Shown here: piece by piece, positions 40,977-50,675 of the stretch
How the letters are laid out: each line of letters starts with the position of its first letter
Position numbering within the stretch: position 1 is the first letter of the stretch
From: Actinomycetes bacterium
GTDB lineage: Bacteria > Actinomycetota > Acidimicrobiia > Acidimicrobiales > Aldehydirespiratoraceae
Length of the DNA: 64,000 bases
Assembly (NCBI GenBank): GCA_024276495.1
Contig: JAJRXC010000039.1
Location: 1-64,000, forward strand
Direction of reading: 5' to 3'
Position numbers and translations under genes: made by a program
Notes under the pieces: model-generated
Database searches by the model: none
What the model was told of the DNA's origin: nothing
What the model saw: only the letters and a program-made list of their open reading frames with translations

Positions 40977-41401
40977 GTGAGGGTGGCGAGCGCGCTGACG
41001 AGCGTGTCGCGGGTGTCGTCGGGCAGTCGCCCGACGATCGATTCCGCTATGTCGTCGACGATCCCCGAGGCGTCGGCGACGAGCTCCTCACCCGCTGCGG
41101 TCAGCAGCGCCAAGGTGAGCCGGGCGTCACGAGGCGAGCGCTGGGATTCCACATACCCCAACTTCTGGAGGGGGATCAGGGCCCGGGTCACTCCCGATGC
41201 CGAGAGATGGACCCGCTCGGCGAGGTCGACCCGGCTGGCCCGGCCCTGCGGCGAATCCGCGATCGCTCGCAGAAGTCGGTACTCGGCGAAGCTGATTCCC
41301 TTGAGCGAACCGAGCCCGCTTTCGAGTCGGTTCAGAAGGCGAGCCCAGCTGTCGGCGATCGACAAGACGAGGTCCTGATCAGCGCTGGTGTCGAGTTCCA
41401 T
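40973..41401 (-). CDS. MarR family transcriptional regulator
   Basis: At 142 residues: ISFAEYRLLRAIADSPQGRA, RVDLAERVHLSASGVTRALI and LGYVESQRSPRDARLTLALL give the winged helix with the beta-hairpin wing. It is co-transcribed with the inositol-phosphatase-like gene and divergent from a Tat-exported protein; either may be its target. The ligand is unknown. Confidence 0.9.
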   Translation of the reverse strand: MELDTSADQDLVLSIADSWARLLNRLESGLGSLKGISFAEYRLLRAIADSPQGRASRVDLAERVHLSASGVTRALIPLQKLGYVESQRSPRDARLTLALLTAAGEELVADASGIVDDIAESIVGRLPDDTRDTLVSALATLT

Positions 41402-41533
41402 CCCGTGACGCTACCCCATTTACCTGCGCACTCATGGATAGTTCATGTATCTCTGGGGACGTCTTCGAGATTCCGAGAAAGAATCCTGCCGGCATCGCTC
41501 ACTTCCGGCCCGAATCCGCCGAATTCAGTGGGG

Positions 41534-42220
41534 ATGCCTCAGAAGCAATCCCCCGCGACGCGACCGATGAGTCGCCGCTCGATGCTCACGGCCGGCGCAG
41601 TGGCGTCGGCCGGGATCTGGGTCGCGCCCACCATTCTCTCGCTCGACCCCGCGTCGGCCGCCATCGGCAGCTGCCCCGCCCCGCCTCGCCGCGTCGACTT
41701 CTCCCGCTTCGCCGGCGCGAACCTGCCATCCACGTTTCTCTCCGACGACGGCACCGTCACCATCAACTTCTCACAGGTCAACCCGGACGGGGTGCAGGAC
41801 CCGAACTGGGACGGGGTCGTCTTCAACGGCACCCTCAACGGCCTCGACAACCCGGTCATCAACGGGATGGAGGACGCCGTGTTCGGCGACTATGTCGAGT
41901 TCCGGTTCGACTTCTCCATCCCGGTCTGCCCGAGCTTCTACCTCGTCGACGTCGACCGCGGCGGGTGGGAGGACACGGTGCGGGTCACCGGACGAGACAG
42001 CGGTGGCAACCGCATCGACCCCGCGAACATGATCCTCGGCGGCACCCAGGTGCAGGTCGACTCCCGCACGGTCCGGGGAACGACATCGACGACCTCCCCG
42101 AACGGCAACGTCCAGGTGCAGTTCGGCGACTACATCACCCGCCTGGAGGTTCGTCACTCCGACGTGACCAACCTCGCCAACTTCCAGTGGATCGGCGTCC
42201 ACGACTTCCACTGGTGCTGA
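41534..42220 (+). CDS. Tat-exported protein of unknown function
   Basis: From the ATG at 41534 this 228-residue protein has a twin-arginine signal (MSRRSMLTAGAVASAGIWVA) and a likely cut after PASAA. The mature part is beta-rich with repeated aromatic/aspartate patterns (VDFSRFAGANLP, DYVEFRFDFSIPVCPSFYLV, YITRLEVRHSDV) and cysteines near each end (IGSCPAPP, HWC). It may be an extracellular sugar-binding or structural domain. I do not recognise the family. Confidence 0.75.
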   Translation: MPQKQSPATRPMSRRSMLTAGAVASAGIWVAPTILSLDPASAAIGSCPAPPRRVDFSRFAGANLPSTFLSDDGTVTINFSQVNPDGVQDPNWDGVVFNGTLNGLDNPVINGMEDAVFGDYVEFRFDFSIPVCPSFYLVDVDRGGWEDTVRVTGRDSGGNRIDPANMILGGTQVQVDSRTVRGTTSTTSPNGNVQVQFGDYITRLEVRHSDVTNLANFQWIGVHDFHWC

Positions 42221-42226
42221 GTGGGA

Positions 42227-42709
42227 TCAGCGACTGATCCCACCTCCGACCAGAGCGGCGAGCAACTCGACATCGGATCCCGACTCGCGCAGGTCGAGCT
42301 GCATCCGGGCGATCCACGCCGCCGACGGGGCCGCGCCGACCATGACGACGACGGTGGGTACGAACCCGGCGACGTACACCAGTGGATTCGCGCTGGCGAC
42401 GAACCCGATGAAGCCCACCAGCGCCGCGAGCTCACCGAGACCGACCCGGACCAGCACCCACCGCTGGGCCGACTCGCTCGCCGACTTCGCCGTCGTCCCC
42501 GACACCGATGGAGCGAGCCGGACCGCGAGCAGCTGACCACCGAACGCCACGACGACCACGACCGCCGCCGCAACCCGGCCATCGAGACTTCCCGTGCGCG
42601 CGTCGGAGAGATGAAGGACGAGGACCGGAACCCACAGGATCGTCATCACCGCGGCCAGCGTGACCCACAGCTGGCGCAAGAGGAGCAGTCCGTTCGCGGA
42701 CTTCAACAT
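42227..42709 (-). CDS. Membrane protein, unknown function
   Basis: A 160-residue protein with four predicted helices (LWVTLAAVMTILWVPVLVLH, VAAAVVVVVAFGGQLLAV, GELAALVGFIGFVASANPLV and YVAGFVPTVVVMVGAAPSAA). AAGGGGG eight bases before the ATG at 42707-42709 supports that start. The tail (RMQLDLRESGSDVELLAALV) is soluble. It converges with the Tat protein gene. Confidence 0.7.
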   Translation of the reverse strand: MLKSANGLLLLRQLWVTLAAVMTILWVPVLVLHLSDARTGSLDGRVAAAVVVVVAFGGQLLAVRLAPSVSGTTAKSASESAQRWVLVRVGLGELAALVGFIGFVASANPLVYVAGFVPTVVVMVGAAPSAAWIARMQLDLRESGSDVELLAALVGGGISR

Positions 42710-42789
42710 CGTTCGGGCCCCCTTGGTGGGGATCATCATGAACAAGAGCCCACCCGCTGCCCGCCGCCAACCTGGATCCCGGACCGCGC

Positions 42790-43365
42790 TCACGCGAGAA
42801 CGACCCCCGCGGCGGACAGCTCGGCGAGCGCGGCCTCGGTGGTGTCGGGCGCCACGCCCGCACAGTGCTCGAGCAACACCGTCGTCGGGAAGCCGGCCGC
42901 CACGGCGTCGAGCGCGGTGGCCCGCACACAATGATCGGTCGCCAACCCCACCACCTCGACCGCCGCGACCCCACGACGCCGCAACCACTCGGCGAGCCGC
43001 ACCGTCTCATCGCCAGACGCGCCCCCGTCGAAGCCGGTGTAGCTCGCGGAACGGCGGCCCTTCAGGAACACCTCGTCGACCAGGATCGCGAGATCCGGAT
43101 GGAACTCGGCGCCGGGGGTGTCGGCGACGCAGTGCACCGGCCACGTCTCGACGAAGTCGGGACCGACCGCGGGATCGGCGAAATGAGGACCCGGGTCGAC
43201 GTGCCAGTCCTTCGTGGCGACGACGACGTCGTAGCGCCCGCCGGCCCGGTCGGTGCCGGCCAGCGCGGTGATCGAACGGGCGACCGCCGAACCGCCCTCG
43301 ACCGCCAACGAGCCGCCTTCGCAGAAGTCGTTTTGCACATCGACGACGATCAGGGCTGTGGTCAT
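42790..43365 (-). CDS. pncA: Nicotinamidase
   Basis: At 191 residues this isochorismatase-fold hydrolase has the complete triad setting: ALIVVDVQNDFCEGG (D9), VFLKGRR (lysine) and GLATDHCVRATALDA (nucleophilic cysteine). KDWHVDPGPHF carries metal ligands. It converts nicotinamide to nicotinate for NAD salvage and would activate pyrazinamide. The ATG overlaps the pncB stop by 4 bases. Confidence 0.95.
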   Translation of the reverse strand: MTTALIVVDVQNDFCEGGSLAVEGGSAVARSITALAGTDRAGGRYDVVVATKDWHVDPGPHFADPAVGPDFVETWPVHCVADTPGAEFHPDLAILVDEVFLKGRRSASYTGFDGGASGDETVRLAEWLRRRGVAAVEVVGLATDHCVRATALDAVAAGFPTTVLLEHCAGVAPDTTEAALAELSAAGVVLA

Positions 43366-44732
43366 GCGGAGCTTCCTCCCTCGTGATTCGCAACCGCCGC
43401 GGACAATGGTTCCTCCACGCCCTCCCAGACCGTGGGGATCGCCGGCGTGGTCGCGGGCCAGGGGGTCCGGTCCTCGGGACGGAGGTGACTCCGACGCTCG
43501 AAACAGCGGGCCCTCGCCTCGCCCGGATCGGTGAGATCGGCGACCGTCTCCCCATCGAGTACCAGGGGGACCTGAGGGGAGATCGAGTCGTCGGGGAGCT
43601 CGACCGGAAGCACCGACAGCACCTCGGCTTCGTAGCGGCCGTCGAGGTCGACCCGACGATGGACGTCCTTGCGGCCGCCGATCGTGTTCTTCCCCGGCGA
43701 CAACTTGCCGACGGCACGAAGCGGCGCATCCGGACCGTCGACGTCGGCGACGGCCACGAGCTTGTAGACCATCTGGGCCGTCGGATGACCGGACCCGGTG
43801 ACCAGGCTCGTCCCGACCAGATACGCGTCGATCGGTGCGCCGGCCGCTTCGAGCGCCGCGACGCGGAACTCGTCGAGGTCGCTCGACACGACGATTCGAC
43901 AATCGGTCGCGCCGAGGCTGTCGAGAAGCGTTCGGGCCGCGCGACTCGCTTCCAGCAGCTCACCGGAATCGATTCGCACGCCACCGATGTCGGGCCCGAC
44001 GACGTCGACGGCGCGCCGGATGCCCTCCAACACGTCGAAGGTGTCGACCAGATAGGTGCTCTTGACGCCGAGCGCGTCGCGCTGGGCCGCGAACGCCTCT
44101 TTCTCGGATCCGTGGGCCAACACGAACGCATGGGCCGTGGTGCCTCCGGTGGGGATGCCGTGACGGCGCCCGGCCTCGAGATTCGAGGTCGTGTCGAATC
44201 CGCCCACATGCGAGGCTCTGGCCGCCGCGACCGCCGACTCCGGGTCGGTACGGCGCGACCCGCCCTCGATCAGCAGTCGACCACCGGCCGCGTCGGCCAT
44301 TCGGGCCGCCGCGGATGCGACCGCGCAGTCGTGGTTGAGGACGGACAACAAGACGGTTTCCAAGACGACGCATTCCGCGAAGGAACCGGTGACGGTGAGC
44401 ACCGGACTGTACGGAAAGAAGAGCTCGCCTTCCGCGTAGCCCGTGATGTCGCCCCCGAAACGAAACGTCCGAAGCCAGTCCGTCATCGGGCCTTCGACGA
44501 CGACGCCGTTGTCGACGAGATGGGCGACCGTCGAATCGTCGAAACGAAACCGCTCGACCACTTCGAGCACCCGATCGATCCCCGCGACCACGCCGTAGGC
44601 CCGGCCGACCGGAAGCCGGCGGGCGAACACCTCGAAGACGGACCGTCGATCGGCGGCTCCCGACTGCAACGCAGACGCGACCATCGTCAACTCGTAGTGG
44701 TCCGTGAACAGGGCGCTCGTTGGCCGTTCCAT
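43362..44732 (-). CDS. pncB: Nicotinate phosphoribosyltransferase
   Basis: A 456-residue type II PRTase beginning ERPTSALFTDHYELTMVASA. GGSRRTDPESAVAAARASHV, GIPTGGTTAHAFVLAHGSE (active-site histidine region) and VRIDSGEL are conserved. It makes nicotinate mononucleotide from nicotinate and PRPP. With pncA it forms a two-gene NAD salvage operon. It is divergent from the ABC exporter. Confidence 0.95.
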   Translation of the reverse strand: MERPTSALFTDHYELTMVASALQSGAADRRSVFEVFARRLPVGRAYGVVAGIDRVLEVVERFRFDDSTVAHLVDNGVVVEGPMTDWLRTFRFGGDITGYAEGELFFPYSPVLTVTGSFAECVVLETVLLSVLNHDCAVASAAARMADAAGGRLLIEGGSRRTDPESAVAAARASHVGGFDTTSNLEAGRRHGIPTGGTTAHAFVLAHGSEKEAFAAQRDALGVKSTYLVDTFDVLEGIRRAVDVVGPDIGGVRIDSGELLEASRAARTLLDSLGATDCRIVVSSDLDEFRVAALEAAGAPIDAYLVGTSLVTGSGHPTAQMVYKLVAVADVDGPDAPLRAVGKLSPGKNTIGGRKDVHRRVDLDGRYEAEVLSVLPVELPDDSISPQVPLVLDGETVADLTDPGEARARCFERRSHLRPEDRTPWPATTPAIPTVWEGVEEPLSAAVANHEGGSSA

Positions 44733-44817
44733 CCGGGTCGACGCTATCGGCCGGTCGATCCGGCGGGCGGGTTCCGGCTCGACTCGTTTGTCGGACACCG
44801 ACCGTAGGCTCGCGGCC

Positions 44818-46683
44818 ATGTCCGCGCCGAGCCCGTTCCAGATCATGCACTCCATGTCGGCCGACCGATCGGGCATCGACGGGAAGTCGATCAACAAGGC
44901 GACCCGGCGACGGGTCCTCGCCTTCGCCCGGCCCTACCGGACCCACATCACCTTGTTCCTTGCGACCATCGTCGTCTCGACGTTCCTCGGCCTGCTCCCC
45001 CCGCTGCTCATCCGCAAGGTGTTCGACGTCGCCATCGCCGACGGCAACGGCAGCTACCTCAACGTGTTGTTCCTCGTCATGGTCCTCGCCGCGGTCGGCG
45101 AGGCCGTTCTCTCACTCGTGGAGCGCTGGTTGTCGTCTCGGATCGGCGAGGGCCTCATCTTCGACCTCCGGGTCAAGCTGTTCGACCACGTGCAACGCAT
45201 GCCGCTCGCGTTCTTCACCCGAACCCAGACCGGCACGCTGATCAGCCGGCTCAACAACGACGTCATCGGTGCGCAACGGGCATTCACCGGCACGCTCGGC
45301 ACCGTCGTCGGCAACATCATCACCCTCGGCGGCACCCTCATCGCGATGTTGCTGCTCGAGTGGCGGCTGACGTTGTTGGCCATCGTCATCCTCCCGGTGT
45401 TCGTCATGCCGGCCCGCCGGGTCGGGGCCAACCTCCAAGACATCGCCCGCGAGGGGATGAACGTCAACGCCTCCATGAACAACACGATGACGGAGCGCTT
45501 CAACGTGGCCGGCGCGCTGCTCGTGAAGCTCTTCGGTCGTCACGACGCCGAGGCCGCCGACTTCTCCGAACGGGCCGGCCGGGTTCGCGACATCGGTGTC
45601 CGCTCCGCGATGTACAGCCGGGTGTTCCTCGTGGCGTTGACCCTCGTGGGCGCCATCGGCACGGCGATCGTCTACTGGCTCGGCGGTCATCTCGTCATCG
45701 ACGACGACATCACCCCCGGCACCCTCGTCGCGCTCGGCCTCTACACGGTGCGGATCTACCTCCCGCTGACCAGCCTCTCCAACGCCCGGGTCGACATCAT
45801 GACGGCCTTCGTCTCCTTCGAGCGCGTGTTCGAGGTGCTCGACGCACCCAACGCCATCACCGACACACCGGACGCGGTCGAGCTCACCGAACCCCACGGC
45901 GCGGTGCGGTTCGATCATGTGCGCTTCCGCTATCCCGATCCGCCGACCGGCACTCCGGACTCGCTCGGCGGCGACGAGAGCACCGCATCGGTCGACGACG
46001 TCCTTCGCGACATCGACCTGACGATCGAGCCCGGACACATGGTCGCGATCGTCGGCCCGTCGGGGGCCGGCAAGACCACCCTCACCTCCCTCGTCCCCCG
46101 GCTCTACGACGTGACCGAGGGCGCGATCCTCATCGACGGCCACGACGTCCGGGGTCTGACGCAGAACTCGCTCCGCCGGGCGATCGGCGTCGTCAGCCAG
46201 GATCCGCATCTGTTCCACGACACGGTGATCGCGAACCTGCGCTATGGCCGCCCCGAGGCGACCGACGAGGAGATCGAGTCGGCGTGCCGGGCCGCCCGGA
46301 TCCACCACGTGATCGAAGCGTTGCCCGAGGGCTACACGACGATCGTCGGGGAGCGGGGCTACCGCCTGTCGGGCGGCGAGAAGCAACGCCTCGCGATCGC
46401 CCGGATGCTGCTCAAGAACCCCGCCATCGTCGTGCTCGACGAGGCCACCAGCCATCTCGACTCCGAGAACGAGGCGCAGGTCCAAGAAGCGCTGGCGCAC
46501 GCGCTCGAAGGCCGGACGTCGTTGGTGATCGCCCACCGGTTGTCGACGATCACCGACGCCGACGTGATCGTCGTCATCGACGACGGGCGGGTGGTCGAGA
46601 CCGGCACCCACGACGAGCTGCGCCACTCCGGCGGTCTCTACGAGGAGCTCTACGAGACCCTGGTCCGCGCCGAACACACCTGA
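44818..46683 (+). CDS. ABC transporter, fused permease and ATP-binding protein
   Basis: A 621-residue half-transporter of the multidrug/lipid exporter type. Six membrane helices span about 40-330 (HITLFLATIVVSTFLGLLPP, IITLGGTLIAMLLLEWRLTL and others). The ATPase has Walker A VGPSGAGKTT, Q-loop VVSQDPHLF, signature LSGGEKQRL, Walker B IVVLDEATS and switch AHRLST. It should work as a homodimer pumping drugs, lipids or peptides outward. It is a single gene with no accessory partner. Confidence 0.93.
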   Translation: MSAPSPFQIMHSMSADRSGIDGKSINKATRRRVLAFARPYRTHITLFLATIVVSTFLGLLPPLLIRKVFDVAIADGNGSYLNVLFLVMVLAAVGEAVLSLVERWLSSRIGEGLIFDLRVKLFDHVQRMPLAFFTRTQTGTLISRLNNDVIGAQRAFTGTLGTVVGNIITLGGTLIAMLLLEWRLTLLAIVILPVFVMPARRVGANLQDIAREGMNVNASMNNTMTERFNVAGALLVKLFGRHDAEAADFSERAGRVRDIGVRSAMYSRVFLVALTLVGAIGTAIVYWLGGHLVIDDDITPGTLVALGLYTVRIYLPLTSLSNARVDIMTAFVSFERVFEVLDAPNAITDTPDAVELTEPHGAVRFDHVRFRYPDPPTGTPDSLGGDESTASVDDVLRDIDLTIEPGHMVAIVGPSGAGKTTLTSLVPRLYDVTEGAILIDGHDVRGLTQNSLRRAIGVVSQDPHLFHDTVIANLRYGRPEATDEEIESACRAARIHHVIEALPEGYTTIVGERGYRLSGGEKQRLAIARMLLKNPAIVVLDEATSHLDSENEAQVQEALAHALEGRTSLVIAHRLSTITDADVIVVIDDGRVVETGTHDELRHSGGLYEELYETLVRAEHT

Positions 46684-46734
46684 CCTCTCACCCCCAATCC
46701 CGATCGCCGGGGCCGGTCCGCGTAGCGTGGTCCT

Positions 46735-47952
46735 GTGCGTAGCGCGAACGAGACCTCGCCCGTCGATCAACAGACTGTCCTGATCCGGGTCAGTGGTCCG
46801 GATCATCCCGGTGTGACCGCCGGTCTCATGGCGGTGCTGACCGAGGCCGGCGCCGATGTCCACGACATCGAACAGATCGTGATCCGGGGTCGACTCACGC
46901 TGGGCATCGCGGTCGAGGTCCCCGAGGGTCGGGATCTGTTGAAAGAGGTGCTGTTGTTCGGTTGGGACCAGGGCATGGAGGTCGATTTCGACCTCGTCTC
47001 GTCGACCCCGACCGTCTCGTCACGCGGCCAGGTCGTCACCTTGCTCGGCCCGCGCCTGACCCCCGCCGAGATCGGTGTGGCGACCACCGCGATCGCGGAA
47101 GCCGGCGCCAACATCGACCGGATCATTCGCCTCTCCCGCTACCCGGTCATGTCCTACGAGCTGCTGGTGCGCGACGGCGATGAGCAGAAGTTGCGGGCCG
47201 GTCTCCTGCGGGCCGCGGCGGCCAATCCCGGGCTCGACATCGCCATCCAACGCGAGGGGCTCGGCCGCCGCGCCAAGCGGCTCGTGGTCCTCGATGTCGA
47301 CTCCACGCTCATCCAGGACGAGGTCATCGAGCTGCTCGCGGCCGAAGCCGGCTGTCTCCCCGAAGTGCGGCGTCTGACCCATGATGCGATGGCGGGATCC
47401 ATCGAGTTCGAATCGTCGCTGCGAACCCGGGTCCGGCTGCTTCGGGGGCTCGACGAAGCCGCGATCGAACGGGCCTGGACGAAGCTCCGCTACACCCCCG
47501 GCGCCCGGACGTTCGTCCGCACGCTGCGGCGGCTCGGCTACACGGTGGCGATCGTGTCGGGAGGGTTCACCGTGTTCACCGATCGGCTCCGCGACGACCT
47601 CGGGGTCCGTCACGCCCACGCCAACGAACTCGAGATCGTCGACGGCTCCGTGACCGGGGAGATCGTCGGTGGTGTGGTCGACCGGGAACGCAAGGCCACG
47701 TTGTTGACCGAGATCGCCGCGCAGGAGGGGGTGCCGCTCTCCCAGACGGTGGCGGTCGGCGACGGCGCCAACGATCTCGACATGTTGACCGCCGCCGGGC
47801 TCGGAATCGCGTTCAACGCCAAACCGATCGTCGAGGAGGCAGCCGATGCGTCGCTGACGGTTCCGTACCTCGACGCGATCCTGTTCGTCCTCGGCATCCG
47901 TCGAGAAGATGTCGAGGCGGCCGACCGCGAGGGCGACGACGTCTCGACCTGA
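46735..47952 (+). CDS. serB: Phosphoserine phosphatase with N-terminal ACT domains
   Basis: At 405 residues, with two ACT-like repeats (QTVLIRVSGPDHPGVTAGLM, DVHDIEQIVIRGRLTLGIAV) before a HAD domain: VVLDVDSTLIQDEVIELLA (motif I), SGGFTVFTDRL (II) and VAVGDGANDLDMLTAAGLGI (IV). It completes serine synthesis by releasing phosphate from O-phosphoserine; the ACT part is the site of serine regulation in mycobacterial SerB2. GTG start. Confidence 0.95.
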   Translation: MRSANETSPVDQQTVLIRVSGPDHPGVTAGLMAVLTEAGADVHDIEQIVIRGRLTLGIAVEVPEGRDLLKEVLLFGWDQGMEVDFDLVSSTPTVSSRGQVVTLLGPRLTPAEIGVATTAIAEAGANIDRIIRLSRYPVMSYELLVRDGDEQKLRAGLLRAAAANPGLDIAIQREGLGRRAKRLVVLDVDSTLIQDEVIELLAAEAGCLPEVRRLTHDAMAGSIEFESSLRTRVRLLRGLDEAAIERAWTKLRYTPGARTFVRTLRRLGYTVAIVSGGFTVFTDRLRDDLGVRHAHANELEIVDGSVTGEIVGGVVDRERKATLLTEIAAQEGVPLSQTVAVGDGANDLDMLTAAGLGIAFNAKPIVEEAADASLTVPYLDAILFVLGIRREDVEAADREGDDVST

Positions 47953-48000
47953 CCGGTCCGGCCGGCCCCACCGTCGGCGCCGGGCACTACGGTGCGAGCC

Positions 48001-49332
48001 GTGAACGACCAGACGCTCACCGTCAGCGAGCTCGGCACGCTCGTGCGTGCCGCGCTCGAGCAGGCGATGCCCCACGGCGTCTGGGTCGAAGGCGAGATCA
48101 GGGGGCTCACCCGCTCACGAAACGGCCACGTCTACTTCGACCTGATCGAACCGACCGACCCGCCCGGCGCCACCCCGGCCGCGACCGTGCCGGTCGTGTT
48201 GTTCCGGGAGAGCCGCGACCGCGTCAACCGGCTGCTGAAACGCCACGGCGACCCCATCCGCATGAACGACGGAGTCCGCATCCGCATCCAGGGCATGGTC
48301 GACTTCTACCCGCCCCAAGGGCGCATCCAGCTGCGGATGTCGGCCATCGACCCGACCTACACGCTCGGCCGGTTGGCCGCCGAACGCGACGCGGTGATGG
48401 CCATGCTCGCCGAGACCGGCCTGCTTCGGGCCAACGCCGATCAGCGGCTCCCGCCGGTTCCGCTGAGAGTCGGCGTGGTCACTTCGATCGGGAGCGCGGC
48501 CCACGCCGACATCACCACCGTGTTCGATCGGTCCGGACTGGCCTTCACCCTGGTCGAGGTCGACACCGCGGTCCAAGGAACCGGCGCCGAACGAGGTGTC
48601 GCCGCCGCGCTGCGGGCGGCGACCGAGGCGGGGGTCGATGTCGTGATAGTGGCCCGCGGCGGCGGGTCGAAGACCGACCTGGCAACGTTCGACCACGAGA
48701 TCGTGGCGCGGGCGATCGCCACGGCCACGACGCCGGTCATCACCGGGATCGGCCACGACATCGATCGCAGCGTCGCCGACGAGGTCGCCCACACGGCGAC
48801 GACCACGCCGACCGCCGCGGCCCAAACGGTCGTCGACCGGGTCAACGCGTGGCTCGGCCGACTGGCCGAACACGAGCACGCGGTGATCACCGGGGGCCGC
48901 CGCGCCATCGCGAGGGCCGAACATCGGGTGGCCCTCGTTCGCCGGGGGATCGTCGGCGCCGCGCTCTCGGCGGTCGACCGCGCCGATCGCCGCGTCGGTC
49001 ACGACACCGCCCGCTTGGCCCGTTCGGCCCGCCGGGCCGACGCCCGTTCCCGCGCCCAGCTCGATCTGGCCGTCGCCCGCATCGACGTCGCCTGCCGCCA
49101 TGCGCTGCGGCGGGCGAGCGATCGCATCGAGGTGGTGGAGGCGAAGGTGCGCGCGCTCGACCCCGCGGTGGCTCTCGCCCGAGGCTGGTCCATCACCCGC
49201 ACCGACGACGGCCGCCTCGTGCGCTCGCTCACGGATCTTCGCATCGGCGCGGCCATCACCACCCGAATCGCCGACGGCACCGCCACCAGTACGATCACCG
49301 GCATCGAGGCAAACGAGGAGCAGCCACCATGA
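48001..49332 (+). CDS. xseA: Exodeoxyribonuclease VII large subunit
   Basis: A 443-residue protein (GTG 48001; GTG 47992 possible). The N-terminal OB-fold is LTVSELGTLVRAALEQAMPH and VWVEGEIRGLTRSRNGHVYF. The catalytic domain has VGVVTSIGSAAHADITTVFD, VVIVARGGGSKTDL and VITGIGHDIDRSVADEVA, and a long coiled region precedes a C-terminal LARGWSITRTDDGRLVRS. It degrades single-stranded DNA with XseB. Its stop overlaps xseB by 4 bases. Confidence 0.96.
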   Translation: MNDQTLTVSELGTLVRAALEQAMPHGVWVEGEIRGLTRSRNGHVYFDLIEPTDPPGATPAATVPVVLFRESRDRVNRLLKRHGDPIRMNDGVRIRIQGMVDFYPPQGRIQLRMSAIDPTYTLGRLAAERDAVMAMLAETGLLRANADQRLPPVPLRVGVVTSIGSAAHADITTVFDRSGLAFTLVEVDTAVQGTGAERGVAAALRAATEAGVDVVIVARGGGSKTDLATFDHEIVARAIATATTPVITGIGHDIDRSVADEVAHTATTTPTAAAQTVVDRVNAWLGRLAEHEHAVITGGRRAIARAEHRVALVRRGIVGAALSAVDRADRRVGHDTARLARSARRADARSRAQLDLAVARIDVACRHALRRASDRIEVVEAKVRALDPAVALARGWSITRTDDGRLVRSLTDLRIGAAITTRIADGTATSTITGIEANEEQPP

Positions 49333-49595
49333 GCGACGCAGAGATCGGCTACGCCGACGCGATGGCCGAGCTCGAATCGATTCTCGACGACCTCGAGGAC
49401 GACGATCTCGATGTCGACGTGTTGGCATCACGGGTCGAGCGGGCCTCGACCCTCATCACCTTGTGCCGGGACCGCATCGGCGCCGCCCGGGTACAGGTCG
49501 AGAAGGTCGTGGCATCGCTCGACACCGACCGACCCGACTCGCCGACCCCCGGCGACGGGGACGGGGACGCCGGGTTGGACCCGGACGACGAATGA
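49329..49595 (+). CDS. xseB: Exodeoxyribonuclease VII small subunit
   Basis: An 88-residue helical subunit: GYADAMAELESILDDLEDDD, VDVLASRVERASTLITLCRD and IGAARVQVEKVV. The acidic tail (DGDGDAGLDPDDE) is long. It regulates XseA filament assembly. ATGA overlaps join it to xseA upstream and the prenyl synthase downstream. Confidence 0.93.
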   Translation: MSDAEIGYADAMAELESILDDLEDDDLDVDVLASRVERASTLITLCRDRIGAARVQVEKVVASLDTDRPDSPTPGDGDGDAGLDPDDE

Positions 49596-50638
49596 CCGAC
49601 GCGCCGCGCCAGCTCACCGAGGTCGCACGGCGGGTCGAGGCTGCGCTGCACGACGTGTTCGCCTCGGAGCGCGCGACCTGGCGTGAGCTCGACCCGGTCC
49701 TCGATGTGCCCCTTCGCGACCTCGAGGAGTTCGTGGCCGGCGGCGGGAAACGGATTCGTCCCGGCTACTGCCATTGGGGGTGGGTGACCGGGGGCGGCGA
49801 TCCCGACGGTGACGGTGCCCTGATGGGCGGCTGCGCGCTCGAGCTTCTCCACGCGTTCGCGCTCGTCCACGACGACGTGATGGACGGCTCCCCGACGCGG
49901 CGCGGCTCGGCCACCGTGTGGGCCCGCTTCATCGAACGGCACCACACCGGCGGGTGGCAGGGCGAGGACCGGCGCTTCGGGGAAGCGGCCGCGATTCTCG
50001 TCGGCGACATCGCGATGGTCATGGCCGACCGCTGCATCGGCGACGCGACGCCGGAGGTTCGCCGCGTCTGGGACGCCCTGCGCACCGAGCTCAACATGGG
50101 GCAGTACCTCGATGTTCTCGGCACCGCGAAGAGCTTCGTGACCGCCGAGGGGGCCCGCACCATCATGCGCAACAAGACCGCCGGCTACACGATCGTTCGG
50201 CCCCTGCAACTCGGCGCGGCGTTGGCGGGCCGGGTCGATCTCGCCGACGCGCTGGCCGCCCACGGCATGCCGTTGGGGATCGCCTTTCAGCTCCGCGACG
50301 ACATGCTCGGCGCCTTCGGCGACCCGGACCAGACCGGCAAACCGGTCGGCGACGACCTGCGGGAGGGAAAGCCCACGCTGCTGCTCGCCCGGGCCCGCGA
50401 ATCGGCAACACCCGCGCAGCGAGCCGTGCTGGAAACGGTCGGGAGCGAGATGACCCCGGAGAACGTCGCCGCGATCCAGCAGGTGATGATCGACACGGGG
50501 GCGGTGGCGGCGTCGGCGCGCGAGTCCGAGCGACTGCTCGACGAGGCGGTCGAGGCGATCGCCGCGCTTCCCGACCTCCACGGCAGCCGCGCCGCGTTGC
50601 GGGCCCTGGCCGAGTTCGTGGTCGAACGCGACATCTGA
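49592..50638 (+). CDS. Polyprenyl (geranylgeranyl-type) diphosphate synthase
   Basis: A 348-residue trans-prenyltransferase. GGGKRIRPGYCHWG, the first aspartate-rich motif VHDDVMDGSPTRRG and the second AFQLRDDMLGAFGDPDQTGKPVG bind the allylic and homoallylic diphosphates. Product length is set by residues before DDVMD (LELLHAFALVH), which suggests C15-C20 or longer chains. It provides quinone, carotenoid or cell-wall lipid precursors. It is the third gene of the xseA-xseB operon. Confidence 0.93.
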   Translation: MTDAPRQLTEVARRVEAALHDVFASERATWRELDPVLDVPLRDLEEFVAGGGKRIRPGYCHWGWVTGGGDPDGDGALMGGCALELLHAFALVHDDVMDGSPTRRGSATVWARFIERHHTGGWQGEDRRFGEAAAILVGDIAMVMADRCIGDATPEVRRVWDALRTELNMGQYLDVLGTAKSFVTAEGARTIMRNKTAGYTIVRPLQLGAALAGRVDLADALAAHGMPLGIAFQLRDDMLGAFGDPDQTGKPVGDDLREGKPTLLLARARESATPAQRAVLETVGSEMTPENVAAIQQVMIDTGAVAASARESERLLDEAVEAIAALPDLHGSRAALRALAEFVVERDI

Positions 50639-50675
50639 CGCCATCACCGTCGGCGACGCCCCGTAACCTGACCCG

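Noticed and set aside
45112-46863. A 583-codon minus-strand frame opposite the ABC transporter
   Set aside because: The plus strand has every ABC motif in order; the minus frame has none.
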